DNA of 32,962 nt from Deltaproteobacteria bacterium (lineage in GTDB: Bacteria; Myxococcota_A; UBA9160), in NCBI GenBank assembly GCA_020849175.1, contig JADLGR010000088.1, positions 1-32,962 on the forward strand, given 5' to 3'. The notes beneath the pieces were generated by a model. The model was not told where the DNA came from, searched no databases, and was given only the letters and a program-made list of their open reading frames with translations. The position numbers and the translations under genes were made by a program. Each line of letters begins with the position of its first letter. Position 1 is the first letter of the stretch. Below, one piece after another: positions 24,333 to 32,282 of the stretch.

Positions 24333-25789
24333 CGCGCTCCTCCCTGGGTCCACAAATGGATCGCGGCGTAGGCGCGCCACGGGCGCCACGCTTCGGACTC
24401 GCGCAGCAGCGCTGCCGGCGAGAGCAGCGCACCATCGGCCGCGGCCGAGCGGCGCAGGCCGAGATCCCCAGCCGGAAACGCGTCGGGCTCCCCGCAGGCG
24501 CGAAGCGCGATGAACTGAGCCGTCCAGTCGCCGATCCCCGGGATGGCCGTCAGGCGAGTGACGAGGTCGTCGACGCCGCGCGGCGCGACGAGCTCGATCT
24601 CACCCGATGCAACGCCGCCCGCGAGTCGGTGCAGCGTCCGTGCCCGTGCGCGCGGCAGGCCGATGCGGACGAGATCCGCGCGAGCGACTGCTTCGGGGAG
24701 TGGGAACAGGTGCGTGAGTGCGCCGCAGGCGGCTCCCGAAGCTCGCTCGCCGAGCAGGGCCACCAGGCGTCCGGCGAGCGTCGTCGCGCCGCGGACGGTC
24801 ACTTGCTGGCCGAGCACGATGCGGACGGCCACTTCGAACGGGTCCCACGCGCCTGGGACACGAAGGCCGGGCCTGCGTGCGACGAGCGGCGCGAGCTGCG
24901 GGCTGCTCCGCAGATGCGCCGAGATCGCGAGCGGATCGGCGTCGAGGTCGAACAGACACCGCGCGCGCGCGACGAATCCGGCGAGCGCTTCGGGAGCGGG
25001 CGCGTCCACCGTGAGCATGACGGAGGCGTCGTCGTCGCCCGGGCGAATGCCGATGGTCGCGGCGCTGTCGCCGGAGCGGACCGTACGCCAGTAGCCGGCG
25101 TCGCTCACCGCTTCGACGCCAGGAATGGCCCGGAGCGCCAGGAAACGCAGCAGCGACGTCACGTCGAAGGGCGGACGACACGCCAGGCGAAGCGTCAGAC
25201 CCTTGCCGGGGTCCGGCGCCGCACGCCCCCTGCTGCGGGCGCGCAGGCTCGTCGGCGTCTGTCCGGTGCGCCGGCGCAGATCGTGATTGAGCTGCCGCAG
25301 ACTCTCGTAGCCCGCGGCGATCGCCACCTGCGAGACGGGCAGCGCGGTGTCGGCGAGCAGGCGCTGCGCGAGTGCGCTGCGATGCGATCGCGCGACGGCG
25401 CCGGGAGCAACACCGACGTGCGTTGCAAAGAGGCGCGTGAGCTGCCGCTCGCCGACTCCGAAGCGCTCGGCGAAAGCGGGCAGGTCTGCGCGATCGAGCC
25501 CTCCGTCGGCGATCAGACGCAGGGCCCGCGCTACCAGCGCCGGGCTGCCGATCCACGCGGGAGATCCCGGAGCGGCTTCCGGCCGACAGCGGCGGCAGGG
25601 ACGAAAGCCAGCCTCTTCGGCGGCGGCCGCCGAGCGGTAGAAGCGCACGTTGTCGGCGCGCGGCGTGCGAGCCGGGCAGACGGGGCGACAGTAGATGCCC
25701 GTGGTCAGCACGGCGGTGAAGAAGCGCCCGTCGAACCGTCGATCGCGGGTCGAGATCGCGCGGTAGCAGCGGCTGGTGTCGAGATCCAT
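24329..25789 (-). CDS. AdaA-AlkA fusion: adaptive-response regulator and 3-methyladenine DNA glycosylase
   Basis: A 486-residue multidomain protein. Residues about 1-75 are the Ada zinc domain with C34, C38, C65 and C68 (GIYCRPVCPAR, FRPCRRCRPE); the first is the expected methyl-phosphotriester acceptor. Residues about 85-185 are an AraC-type DNA-binding domain (FGVGERQLTRLF, PVSQVAIAAGYESLRQLNHD). Residues about 200-310 match the AlkA N-terminal domain (LRLACRPPFDVTSLLRFLA). The HhH-GPD glycosylase follows, with AIPGIGDWTAQFIALRACGE and the catalytic Asp in FPAGDLGLRR (about D442). It both senses and repairs alkylation and should activate its own operon, which includes the coupled ogt gene. 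The same fusion plus a separate methyltransferase is known from actinobacteria. The 55-bp gap to the DUF1499 gene shows no clear Ada box by eye. Confidence 0.92.
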   Translation of the reverse strand: MDLDTSRCYRAISTRDRRFDGRFFTAVLTTGIYCRPVCPARTPRADNVRFYRSAAAAEEAGFRPCRRCRPEAAPGSPAWIGSPALVARALRLIADGGLDRADLPAFAERFGVGERQLTRLFATHVGVAPGAVARSHRSALAQRLLADTALPVSQVAIAAGYESLRQLNHDLRRRTGQTPTSLRARSRGRAAPDPGKGLTLRLACRPPFDVTSLLRFLALRAIPGVEAVSDAGYWRTVRSGDSAATIGIRPGDDDASVMLTVDAPAPEALAGFVARARCLFDLDADPLAISAHLRSSPQLAPLVARRPGLRVPGAWDPFEVAVRIVLGQQVTVRGATTLAGRLVALLGERASGAACGALTHLFPLPEAVARADLVRIGLPRARARTLHRLAGGVASGEIELVAPRGVDDLVTRLTAIPGIGDWTAQFIALRACGEPDAFPAGDLGLRRSAAADGALLSPAALLRESEAWRPWRAYAAIHLWTQGGAR

Positions 25790-25844
25790 TGCTCTCGAGG
25801 CTAGGCGCGGCGCGGGCGGCCGGCTCGCAAGATTCGGACGCCGA

Positions 25845-26576
25845 TCAGCCTTCGCCACCGAGCCGCTCGGCGAAGGCGCGGATTCGCGCGGCGTTGGCGC
25901 CGATGTCGCTCTTGCCGACCCGCGAGCACGAGCGCAGATCCACCCGCGCGCCCTCGCCGTCGGCTCGAATGCGGATCGCGACATCGTCGACGAAGCGGAA
26001 CACGCGCGAGGTCGCAGTGGCCTCGATCGTTCCCGTCTCCGGATCGGAGCGAACGATCTCCCAGCCGAGCGCGGTTGCCGCTCGCCCTGCTGCGTCGAAG
26101 GCCTGCGGCGGCGGCAGGGACACGTGGATCGGTGCGAGCTCTGGATACGCAGACTGCTGCACCACGGCGTTCTCGGGCGGGTATCCGCCCTGTGCGGGGC
26201 TCCCGATCGGGCGTTCGACCGGCGCAAAGACGGGAGGATCGGTGGGATCGGTCGTGACGTCGTGGATGGCGGGTACGCGCCGTGCCGGCAGCGCGAGGGC
26301 GATGAGAAGCGCGACGAGCGAAGCCGAGACGACGGCAGCGCAGAGCGCGTGCGCTCGTCCCGGCCGCCCTGCCGCCCCGCGCGTTCGTACGAGCGCAGCG
26401 AGTGAGAAGAGGAGCGCGGGAAGACTCGCGAGCAGGCCGAGGCTGAAGATGCGGAATCCCGGCAGCGCAGAGGCGACACCGGCGTGAATCAGAACGGGGC
26501 CGGCTGCGGTCGTCGCGAGCGCAAGCAGGGCGAGGCCGAGCGCGAGACGGGCGAGGCTGGCGCGGGCTCGAGGCAT
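25845..26576 (-). CDS. DUF1499 membrane protein
   Basis: A 243-residue protein with three predicted membrane helices, at about residues 8-28, 41-63 and 75-97. A soluble DUF1499 domain follows, with VPAIHDVTTDPTDPPVF at its start, GWEIVRSDPETGTIEATATS, VFRFVDDVAIRIRADG, VDLRSCSRVGKSDIGANAAR and IRAFAERL at the end. The function of DUF1499 is not established; the family is common in proteobacteria as a membrane or periplasmic protein. ATG 26576 is preceded by GGAGGGG at good spacing on the minus strand. It lies 55 bp upstream of the AdaA-AlkA gene in the same direction and may share its transcript, and it is divergent from the large lipoprotein gene. Confidence 0.88.
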   Translation of the reverse strand: MPRARASLARLALGLALLALATTAAGPVLIHAGVASALPGFRIFSLGLLASLPALLFSLAALVRTRGAAGRPGRAHALCAAVVSASLVALLIALALPARRVPAIHDVTTDPTDPPVFAPVERPIGSPAQGGYPPENAVVQQSAYPELAPIHVSLPPPQAFDAAGRAATALGWEIVRSDPETGTIEATATSRVFRFVDDVAIRIRADGEGARVDLRSCSRVGKSDIGANAARIRAFAERLGGEG

Positions 26577-26616
26577 GTCCCCTCCCGGCGGGTGCGGCCC
26601 GAGGGCCGGCGTGGTG

Positions 26617-26625
26617 TGATAGGAT
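26617..26625 (+). promoter_or_regulatory. Candidate extended -10 (TGATAGGAT) for the lipase-like lipoprotein gene
   Basis: TGA followed by TAGGAT lies in the 91-bp divergent region, 42 bases before the ATG at 26668. GGAGG at 26656-26660 serves as ribosome-binding site. No -35 hexamer stands 17 bases upstream, consistent with an extended -10 promoter, but evidence from sequence alone is thin. Confidence 0.3.
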
Positions 26626-26667
26626 CATCCGTCCCGGCGGCGTGGGATGCAAAGCGGAGGCCGGAGC

Positions 26668-29268
26668 ATGCAGATGCAGCGCGATCGGGGAAGCGTCCGG
26701 GATCTCCAGCGCCGGGTCGCCGCCGTCCTCTTTGCAGCGCTCGCGGCCGTGGCGGCGGCCTGCACACCAGCGGCCGGCCCGGTGCAGATTGGATCTCCCG
26801 CGTTCGCCGGCGGGCTCGCACGCTTCGAGATCGTCCTCGGCCCGGATCTCGTTCCGGGATCCCTCGTCGTCACGCTCGACGGCGCTGCGGTGACCGACGC
26901 CTTCTCAGTCACAGGCCGTGGTGTCACCGGAAGCGTCGCCGTCGCCGACGGCGCGGCAGCGACGCTCGTTGCGAGTGCGCGCTTCCTGCGCAGCGGGCAG
27001 GAAGAAGCACACGCAGACACGCGTACTTTCACGGCGCCGGTCCGTACCCCCGCGCTCGTCTCGAGCGCTCCGGCGGCGGGTGCGGCGGACGTCCTGCGTA
27101 CCGAGTGGCTGCGCCTCGAGTTCGCGAGTGCGGCTCCCGCCGCGGCGCTGCAGACGCTGCGTCTCGACTGCGCGGGCTCCGTCTGGGCCGAGCATCCGGT
27201 CACCGCCCATGCGCTCTCGCCGGCGGTCGTCGTGGTGAACCCCGTGGGCGATCTGCCGTCGGGCGCGCAGTGCGGTCTGTCGTGGCAGGGGCCGACCGGC
27301 CCGGAGCTGCTGCTCTTCGAGACGGCCGCAGCGGGAGCGCACGCCGAGGTCCACTACGACCGAACGCAGGAGCGCTCGGCAGTCCCGTATCCCGACGATC
27401 TCTACACCGTCGCCGACGCGTCGACCGCAACGGGCCTTCGCCTCGCAGTACCCGCGCCGGGCGGGCCGACCGATGTGACGTTCCTGTTCGGCACGCTGCT
27501 TCCCGAGACGAACCGGCTCGACGGCTTCAGCCCGATCGCGCACTTCACGCTCGAGGTCTCCGACGCTCCCGATGCGTCGTCGCTACCCCAGACGCCGGCC
27601 GAGTCGCTCGATCCGCTCGCGAGCATTGCGCTGCTCGATCTGTCGGCCGGCGCCGGCTTCGGGCATCGGGTTCCCTTCCGAATCGAGATCCGCAACGACA
27701 CCAGCGCGCTCGGCGTCGTATCGCACTCCCTGCTGGTCTTCCCGTCGATCCCGCTGACGCCGGGCGGCCGCTTTGGCCTCGTGGTGACGCGCCGCGCGCG
27801 CGTCGATGCAGGCCGGCCGCTCGATCCGTCGTCGTTCTTCGCAGCCGCGCTCGCGCCGGCGCAGGCCGGCGAGGATTCGCGCGTGACGCAGGTGCGCGCG
27901 CTCGCAGGAGACGTCCTCGCGGCTGCCGCCGCGGCCTCGCCGCCGATCGCAGCCGACGACGTCGCCCTCGCTCTCCGCGTCTCGATCCGCTCGACCGACA
28001 CCGTCCCGAACGATCTGCTCGCGATCAAGTCGCAGGTCCTCGGCGCAGCGCCCCCGACGTGGACGATCAAGAAGGTGACGGCCGAGACGAGCCCGACCAG
28101 CCAGGTCGCGGCGATCGTCGAGGGAACGTGGCAGGCGCCCGACTGGCGCGCGAACGGATTCCTCGTTCGTGACGCCGGAGGAGCGCCCGTCCAGCAGGCC
28201 ACGCGGAGCGTGCCCTTCATCCTCGCGCTCCCGAAGGCAGCGCTCACGCATCCCGTTCCGATCACGATGTACCAGCACGGCAACCCGGGAAGCTCGGAGC
28301 GCGAGGTGCCCTCGCACGCACGCAAGACGCTCGCCGGTGCGGGCTTCGCGGTGGTGGGCTTCACCGATCCGCTCAACCGGGAGATCGCCCCGAACGAGAC
28401 CGATCCGGTCGCGAAGATCACGGCCCAGGTGTATGCGATCTTTCTGCCGCTCACGCAGTTCCAGCGCATCCCCGACTACTGGGTCGAGACCAACGCCGAG
28501 CAGCTCGCGTTCGTTCGGATGCTCTCGACGCTCGGAACGCTCGACGTGCTGCCCGTCGGCGCGCCCGACGGCATTCCCGATCTCGACCCGACCCTCCCGC
28601 TCACCTACGTCGGAATCAGCGAGGGCGCGAACCACGGACCGGGCCTGCTGCCGTACGCACCCGAGATCAAGGCCGCGGCGCTCGTCGCCGGCGGACGGCG
28701 CTTCACCGAGGTGATGATCCACCAGCAGGCGGACGTGGTGCTCTCACAGATCGGCGGCTTCTTCCAGAGCCTGACGCCCGCCGAGATCTGGGCCGCGCTC
28801 TCGCTGTTCCAGGGGATGTTCGACGTGCAGGACGAGCACAACCATGCGCGCTTCCTGTACCGCGATCCGTTCACGATCGCGGGCACCACGCAGCGCGCGA
28901 GCCTGCTCGTCGTCGAGGGGCTCGACGACTCGCTGGTTCCGAACCACGCGACGGACTCGTTCGCCTGGGAGGTGGGGCCCATCCCGCACCTGCTTCCGGT
29001 ACAGCGGCCGATTCCGTTCCTCACGACGGCGACCGGGCCGCTGATCGGCAACGTCGACGCCCAGACGACCGCGGCGCTCTTCCAGTACGTACCGACGGGA
29101 GTCCCGGGAGTCCCGCCGACGCCGGGCTGCGCGGTGCTCGCGCCGTCGAGTGGGAGCGAGGGACACTACTGTGCGCAGAGCGCGGCCGAATCGCTCCACC
29201 AGCGCGAGGTCTTCTTCCAGAGCGCGCTGACGGGTGTTCCGCGCATCATCGACCCGTTCTCCGAATGA
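26668..29268 (+). CDS. Large secreted lipoprotein with alpha/beta-hydrolase (lipase-like) domain
   Basis: An 866-residue exported protein. The N-terminus has basic residues, a hydrophobic stretch (VAAVLFAALAAVAAAC) and a lipobox Cys at residue 32, so it is probably anchored in a membrane. Residues about 40-220 look like beta-rich, Ig-like repeats. The segment VPYPDDLYTVADASTATGLRL near residue 240 resembles the N-terminal part of bacterial virulence-factor-type lipases. The alpha/beta-hydrolase core lies at about residues 520-860: PITMYQHGNPGS, the nucleophile elbow YVGISEGANHG with S651, and LLVVEGLDDSLVPN with the likely acid at D753. The His is not assigned. Such large hydrolase lipoproteins are common in Myxococcota-type genomes. 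ATG 26668 is chosen for GGAGG 7 bases upstream; ATG 26647 and 26674 are alternatives. The substrate is probably an ester or lipid. Confidence 0.8.
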   Translation: MQMQRDRGSVRDLQRRVAAVLFAALAAVAAACTPAAGPVQIGSPAFAGGLARFEIVLGPDLVPGSLVVTLDGAAVTDAFSVTGRGVTGSVAVADGAAATLVASARFLRSGQEEAHADTRTFTAPVRTPALVSSAPAAGAADVLRTEWLRLEFASAAPAAALQTLRLDCAGSVWAEHPVTAHALSPAVVVVNPVGDLPSGAQCGLSWQGPTGPELLLFETAAAGAHAEVHYDRTQERSAVPYPDDLYTVADASTATGLRLAVPAPGGPTDVTFLFGTLLPETNRLDGFSPIAHFTLEVSDAPDASSLPQTPAESLDPLASIALLDLSAGAGFGHRVPFRIEIRNDTSALGVVSHSLLVFPSIPLTPGGRFGLVVTRRARVDAGRPLDPSSFFAAALAPAQAGEDSRVTQVRALAGDVLAAAAAASPPIAADDVALALRVSIRSTDTVPNDLLAIKSQVLGAAPPTWTIKKVTAETSPTSQVAAIVEGTWQAPDWRANGFLVRDAGGAPVQQATRSVPFILALPKAALTHPVPITMYQHGNPGSSEREVPSHARKTLAGAGFAVVGFTDPLNREIAPNETDPVAKITAQVYAIFLPLTQFQRIPDYWVETNAEQLAFVRMLSTLGTLDVLPVGAPDGIPDLDPTLPLTYVGISEGANHGPGLLPYAPEIKAAALVAGGRRFTEVMIHQQADVVLSQIGGFFQSLTPAEIWAALSLFQGMFDVQDEHNHARFLYRDPFTIAGTTQRASLLVVEGLDDSLVPNHATDSFAWEVGPIPHLLPVQRPIPFLTTATGPLIGNVDAQTTAALFQYVPTGVPGVPPTPGCAVLAPSSGSEGHYCAQSAAESLHQREVFFQSALTGVPRIIDPFSE

Positions 29269-29287
29269 AGCAGGCCGAGGAGGGCCC

Positions 29288-30064
29288 GTGACGCAGCCGG
29301 TTCGCCTCGAGCGCCGCGGGGCAGTGGCCCTGCTCACGCTCGATCGCCCGCAGGTCTTGAACGCCCTCGACCGCGCGACGCTCGAAGCGCTGCGCGCGCA
29401 CGCGGTGACGCTCGCGGGCGATGCGTCGCTGCGAGCGGTCGTCGTGACGGGCGAAGGAAGAGCGTTCGCGGCGGGCGCGGACATCGCCGAGATGCGAGGT
29501 CTCGACGCGCTCGGCGGCGCCGCATTCAGCCGGCTCGGACACGAGGCGCTCGCCGCGCTCGAAGCGCTGGCGGTCCCGACGATCGCGGCCGTCAACGGCT
29601 TCGCGCTCGGCGGCGGGTGCGAGCTCGCCTGCGCGTGCGACTGGATCTATGCCTCGGGCAAGGCGCGCTTCGGCCAGCCCGAGGTGAGCCTCGGCCTCGT
29701 GCCCGGCTTCGGCGGAACGAGCCGGCTGCTGCGCCGCGTCGGCGTCGCATGGGCGAAGGAGCTCGTCCTCTCCGGCGAGGCGATCGACGCCGACACCGCA
29801 CTGCGTATCGGTCTCGCGAATCGCGTCTTCGCGCCGGAGGAGCTCCTCCCCGCGGCGCTCGGGGCCGCGCAGACCATCGCGCAGCGAGGTCCGTTCGCCG
29901 TCGCGCAGGCCAAGCGCATCCTCCACGAAGGTCAGGACGCCGACCTGCGGACGGCCAACGCGCTCGAGCAGCAGGCCTTCGGCGTCGTCTTTGCCAGCGC
30001 CGACCGCGCCGAGGGCATGGACGCCTTCCTCGAGAAACGAACGCCGAAGTTCGAAGGCCGATAG
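29288..30064 (+). CDS. Enoyl-CoA hydratase/isomerase (crotonase)
   Basis: A 258-residue crotonase-fold enzyme that hydrates trans-2-enoyl-CoA in fatty-acid degradation. AFAAGADIAEM (residues 59-69) supplies the CoA/oxyanion contact. The two catalytic glutamates of hydratases are both present, E112 in GGGCELACACDW and E132 in FGQPEVSLGLVPG, which supports true hydratase activity over isomerase-only function. GTG 29288 has GAGGAGGG 3-8 bases upstream and starts exactly at the conserved N-terminus. It begins 19 bp after the lipase-like lipoprotein gene, so the two are probably co-transcribed. That links external ester hydrolysis to beta-oxidation. Confidence 0.92.
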   Translation: MTQPVRLERRGAVALLTLDRPQVLNALDRATLEALRAHAVTLAGDASLRAVVVTGEGRAFAAGADIAEMRGLDALGGAAFSRLGHEALAALEALAVPTIAAVNGFALGGGCELACACDWIYASGKARFGQPEVSLGLVPGFGGTSRLLRRVGVAWAKELVLSGEAIDADTALRIGLANRVFAPEELLPAALGAAQTIAQRGPFAVAQAKRILHEGQDADLRTANALEQQAFGVVFASADRAEGMDAFLEKRTPKFEGR

Positions 30065-30069
30065 CGTCC

Positions 30070-31107
30070 CTACGTGCGGTCACCCGTCGCCGCGGGGCGC
30101 GCGGGTGTCGGAAGCGACTTCGCACGAGCGTCCGAGATCCAGCGGCCGGCGAGATAGACGAGTCCGGGCAGCGCCCAGACGATCTCGCGGAGTCGAACCG
30201 CGAAGCCCGCTGCGAGTCCCACCTCGGGCGGATGTCCGAGCATTCCGAAGATCCAGATCTGGCCAGCCTCGAGCACTCCGACTCCTGCGGGTACGGGGAG
30301 CTGGTGCGCGGCGGCACTCGCGAAGATCGACGCGACGATACTGACGACATCGGCCGGCAGACCGAACGCAGAGAGCAGCAGGCCGTACTCCAGCATGACG
30401 AGCACGTTCGTTCCGAGGCCTGCAGCGAACGCGAGCTCGAGACGGCGATGCTCGGCGACGAGCTTCGCCGCCGCGGTCTCGGACTTCCCGAGTACGTCCA
30501 TCTGCTTTGCGACCGCCTGCAGCGCGTCGAGCCGCGTGCGCCGGACAAAGGAGGTGACGAGCCCTTTGCCCTTCCGGAGTCGGCGACTCGTCGAGACGGC
30601 TGCGAGAGCGAGCGCAGCGGTCGCCACGATCACGGTCAGGAGTGCGCTTCGAAGCTCGGGGATGCCGTGCTGGATCAGCACGACCGCGAAGACGATGCTG
30701 AACGGAGCGGCGGCTCCGATCTCGAGGACGCGGTCGACCGCGACGCTGGAGATCGCGTCGGGAGGGGAAACGCCGACTCGTGTCACGAGCCACGCCCGAA
30801 GCGGATCACCCCCGATTCGTGCGCTCGGAACGAGTGCGGCCAGCGTCTGCCCCGCCGACCGGTATGCCACGAGCCGCAGGAGGGAGGGCGAGGCTCCGAG
30901 GCCCGAGAGGAGCAGACGCCAGCGCCCGGTGAGCGAGACGATCGTGATCGCCACGACGGCGAGGAACCCGGCGAGCGTCTGGAAGGAGGCCGCGGTGGCG
31001 AGGTGTCTCGAGGCCGGTGCGCCGGCGAGGCGCACGATCCAGATGAGCAGAAGGCTGCCGAGGACGAGATTCACTCCGAGGACGAAGGCGCTCGATCGCT
31101 TCGTCAC
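30070..31107 (-). CDS. Flippase-like integral membrane protein (UPF0104 / LPG_synthase_TM)
   Basis: A 345-residue polytopic membrane protein with about eight predicted helices, the first at residues 8-27 (VLGVNLVLGSLLLIWIVRLA). It shows the family's conserved RWRLLLSGLG segment, SARIGGDPLRAWLV, AVDRVLEIGA and QLPVPAGVGVLEAGQIWI near residue 280. This domain is shared by AglD-type proteins, the membrane part of lysylphosphatidylglycerol synthase, and many proteins beside lipid or glycan synthesis genes, where a lipid-flipping role is proposed. The GTG at 31107 overlaps the stop of the radical SAM gene (GTGA), so the two are translationally coupled. It ends 5 bp from the end of the convergent crotonase gene. 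The transported lipid is unknown and may be the product of the two upstream enzymes. Confidence 0.85.
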   Translation of the reverse strand: MTKRSSAFVLGVNLVLGSLLLIWIVRLAGAPASRHLATAASFQTLAGFLAVVAITIVSLTGRWRLLLSGLGASPSLLRLVAYRSAGQTLAALVPSARIGGDPLRAWLVTRVGVSPPDAISSVAVDRVLEIGAAAPFSIVFAVVLIQHGIPELRSALLTVIVATAALALAAVSTSRRLRKGKGLVTSFVRRTRLDALQAVAKQMDVLGKSETAAAKLVAEHRRLELAFAAGLGTNVLVMLEYGLLLSAFGLPADVVSIVASIFASAAAHQLPVPAGVGVLEAGQIWIFGMLGHPPEVGLAAGFAVRLREIVWALPGLVYLAGRWISDARAKSLPTPARPAATGDRT

Positions 31108-32270
31108 GCCGGCGTCCCGGGCTCGTACCCTGCGATGGTGAATCCGTCGGCGATGGCGTCTGCGAGCACGGCCTCGATGGGGCGCTTGTCCAGCACCTCG
31201 AACTGGCTCGCCTCGAGCTCGAATCGCGCGCCCTTCTCGGTGTAGGGAGCCACGCCGGGCGATCCGGGCGTCAGGACGCCGATCACGGGCAGCAGTCGAC
31301 GCTGGACCAGCGGCGGCTCGCGCGTCGAGATCACGACGCGGACCTCGGGCATGCCGAACGAAACGAGCGCCGCGAACCGAAACAGAAGGTCGTCCGAGAC
31401 TCCAGCGTGATGCGCAGTCCCGGTCGCCTTTCGCAGCCGCGGCAGGCTGACGTAGACCTGCGCGCCGCGCGCCACGAGATGCCGGGCGTGCGCGAGCAAC
31501 GCGAGCAGCTCGAAGGCCGTGTCGCGGTGGAGGCCGAGGAGGACGCCCGGATTGACCGAATGCATCCCGGCGTCGATCGCGCGATCGAAGTTCTCGAGGC
31601 GCCGAACGAAGTCGGTGCGAGGGTTGGTCGCCGTGGAGCCGATGAAGCGGCGGTACACGCTGAAATCGTACGTCTCCTGAAACGTGCACATGGTCAGGCG
31701 GGGCGCCGTGGTCTCGTCGAGACCTGATGGAAGCTTCTCGAGGATTGCCTGGTATTCGTTCGGCTCGAGGGATCCTGCGTTGATCAGCACGTGCTCGAAT
31801 CCCAGCTCGGTCGCCATGACGACGGCCCGTCCGACTCGTGCGAGCATCTCGTCGCGGCGCGGGCCGTGATGGTATTCGCCCGTGACCAGCGCGACTCCGC
31901 GTAGTCCACGCCGGTGGAGGATGCCGAGCTGCTGCGCGACGATTCGATCGTCTGCGGTCTCGCGAACGAGCTTCGAATTGATGCCGCGCATCCCGCACAT
32001 CGCACACTCGGCGTCGCACTCGTTGGTGAGATAGAGCGGGGAGAAGGTCTCGAGACGCGAGCCGGCGCCGCGCCTCCGGCTCGCGAGGTCGAGCAGGAGC
32101 CCGGTGTCGACGTCGCTCGCGAGGAGCAGCGTCGCGAGATCCTCGTCGCGAAGCGCATCGCCCTCGCCCGCGCGTGCGAGAAGTGCCGGCCCTCGGCTCG
32201 CGGCCGCGCTCGCGCCGGCCCGCGACCGCGACTCGGCGAGAACGGTGAGGTCGAGCCGGAAAGCAGTCAT
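31104..32270 (-). CDS. Radical SAM protein of the ThiH/HydG type
   Basis: A 388-residue enzyme. The [4Fe-4S] motif C85-x3-C89-x2-C92 lies in LYLTNECDAECAMCGMRG; canonical ThiH/HydG have CxYCG where this has CAMCG. Downstream features match ThiH: GVALVTGEYHHGPRRDEM, TMCTFQETYDFSVYRRF, GMHSVNPGVLLGLH, YVSLPRLRKATGT and VVISTREPPLVQRRLLPVIG. A BATS-like C-terminus follows, with FEVLDKRPIEAVLADAI. ThiH and HydG cleave tyrosine to dehydroglycine and p-cresol. The second C-terminal cluster of HydG is absent, and no thiamine or hydrogenase-maturation gene is nearby, so a different substrate or role is likely. ATG 32270 starts 12 bp after the PaaK-like gene, and its stop overlaps the flippase-like gene. 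Confidence 0.88.
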   Translation of the reverse strand: MTAFRLDLTVLAESRSRAGASAAASRGPALLARAGEGDALRDEDLATLLLASDVDTGLLLDLASRRRGAGSRLETFSPLYLTNECDAECAMCGMRGINSKLVRETADDRIVAQQLGILHRRGLRGVALVTGEYHHGPRRDEMLARVGRAVVMATELGFEHVLINAGSLEPNEYQAILEKLPSGLDETTAPRLTMCTFQETYDFSVYRRFIGSTATNPRTDFVRRLENFDRAIDAGMHSVNPGVLLGLHRDTAFELLALLAHARHLVARGAQVYVSLPRLRKATGTAHHAGVSDDLLFRFAALVSFGMPEVRVVISTREPPLVQRRLLPVIGVLTPGSPGVAPYTEKGARFELEASQFEVLDKRPIEAVLADAIADGFTIAGYEPGTPA

Positions 32271-32282
32271 CGGGGCGTCATG

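Noticed and set aside
31104-32270. Annotation of the radical SAM gene as thiamine biosynthesis ThiH
   Set aside because: No thiazole or thiamine gene is adjacent, the neighbours are PaaK-like and flippase-like, and the cluster motif environment differs; only the family-level call is supported.
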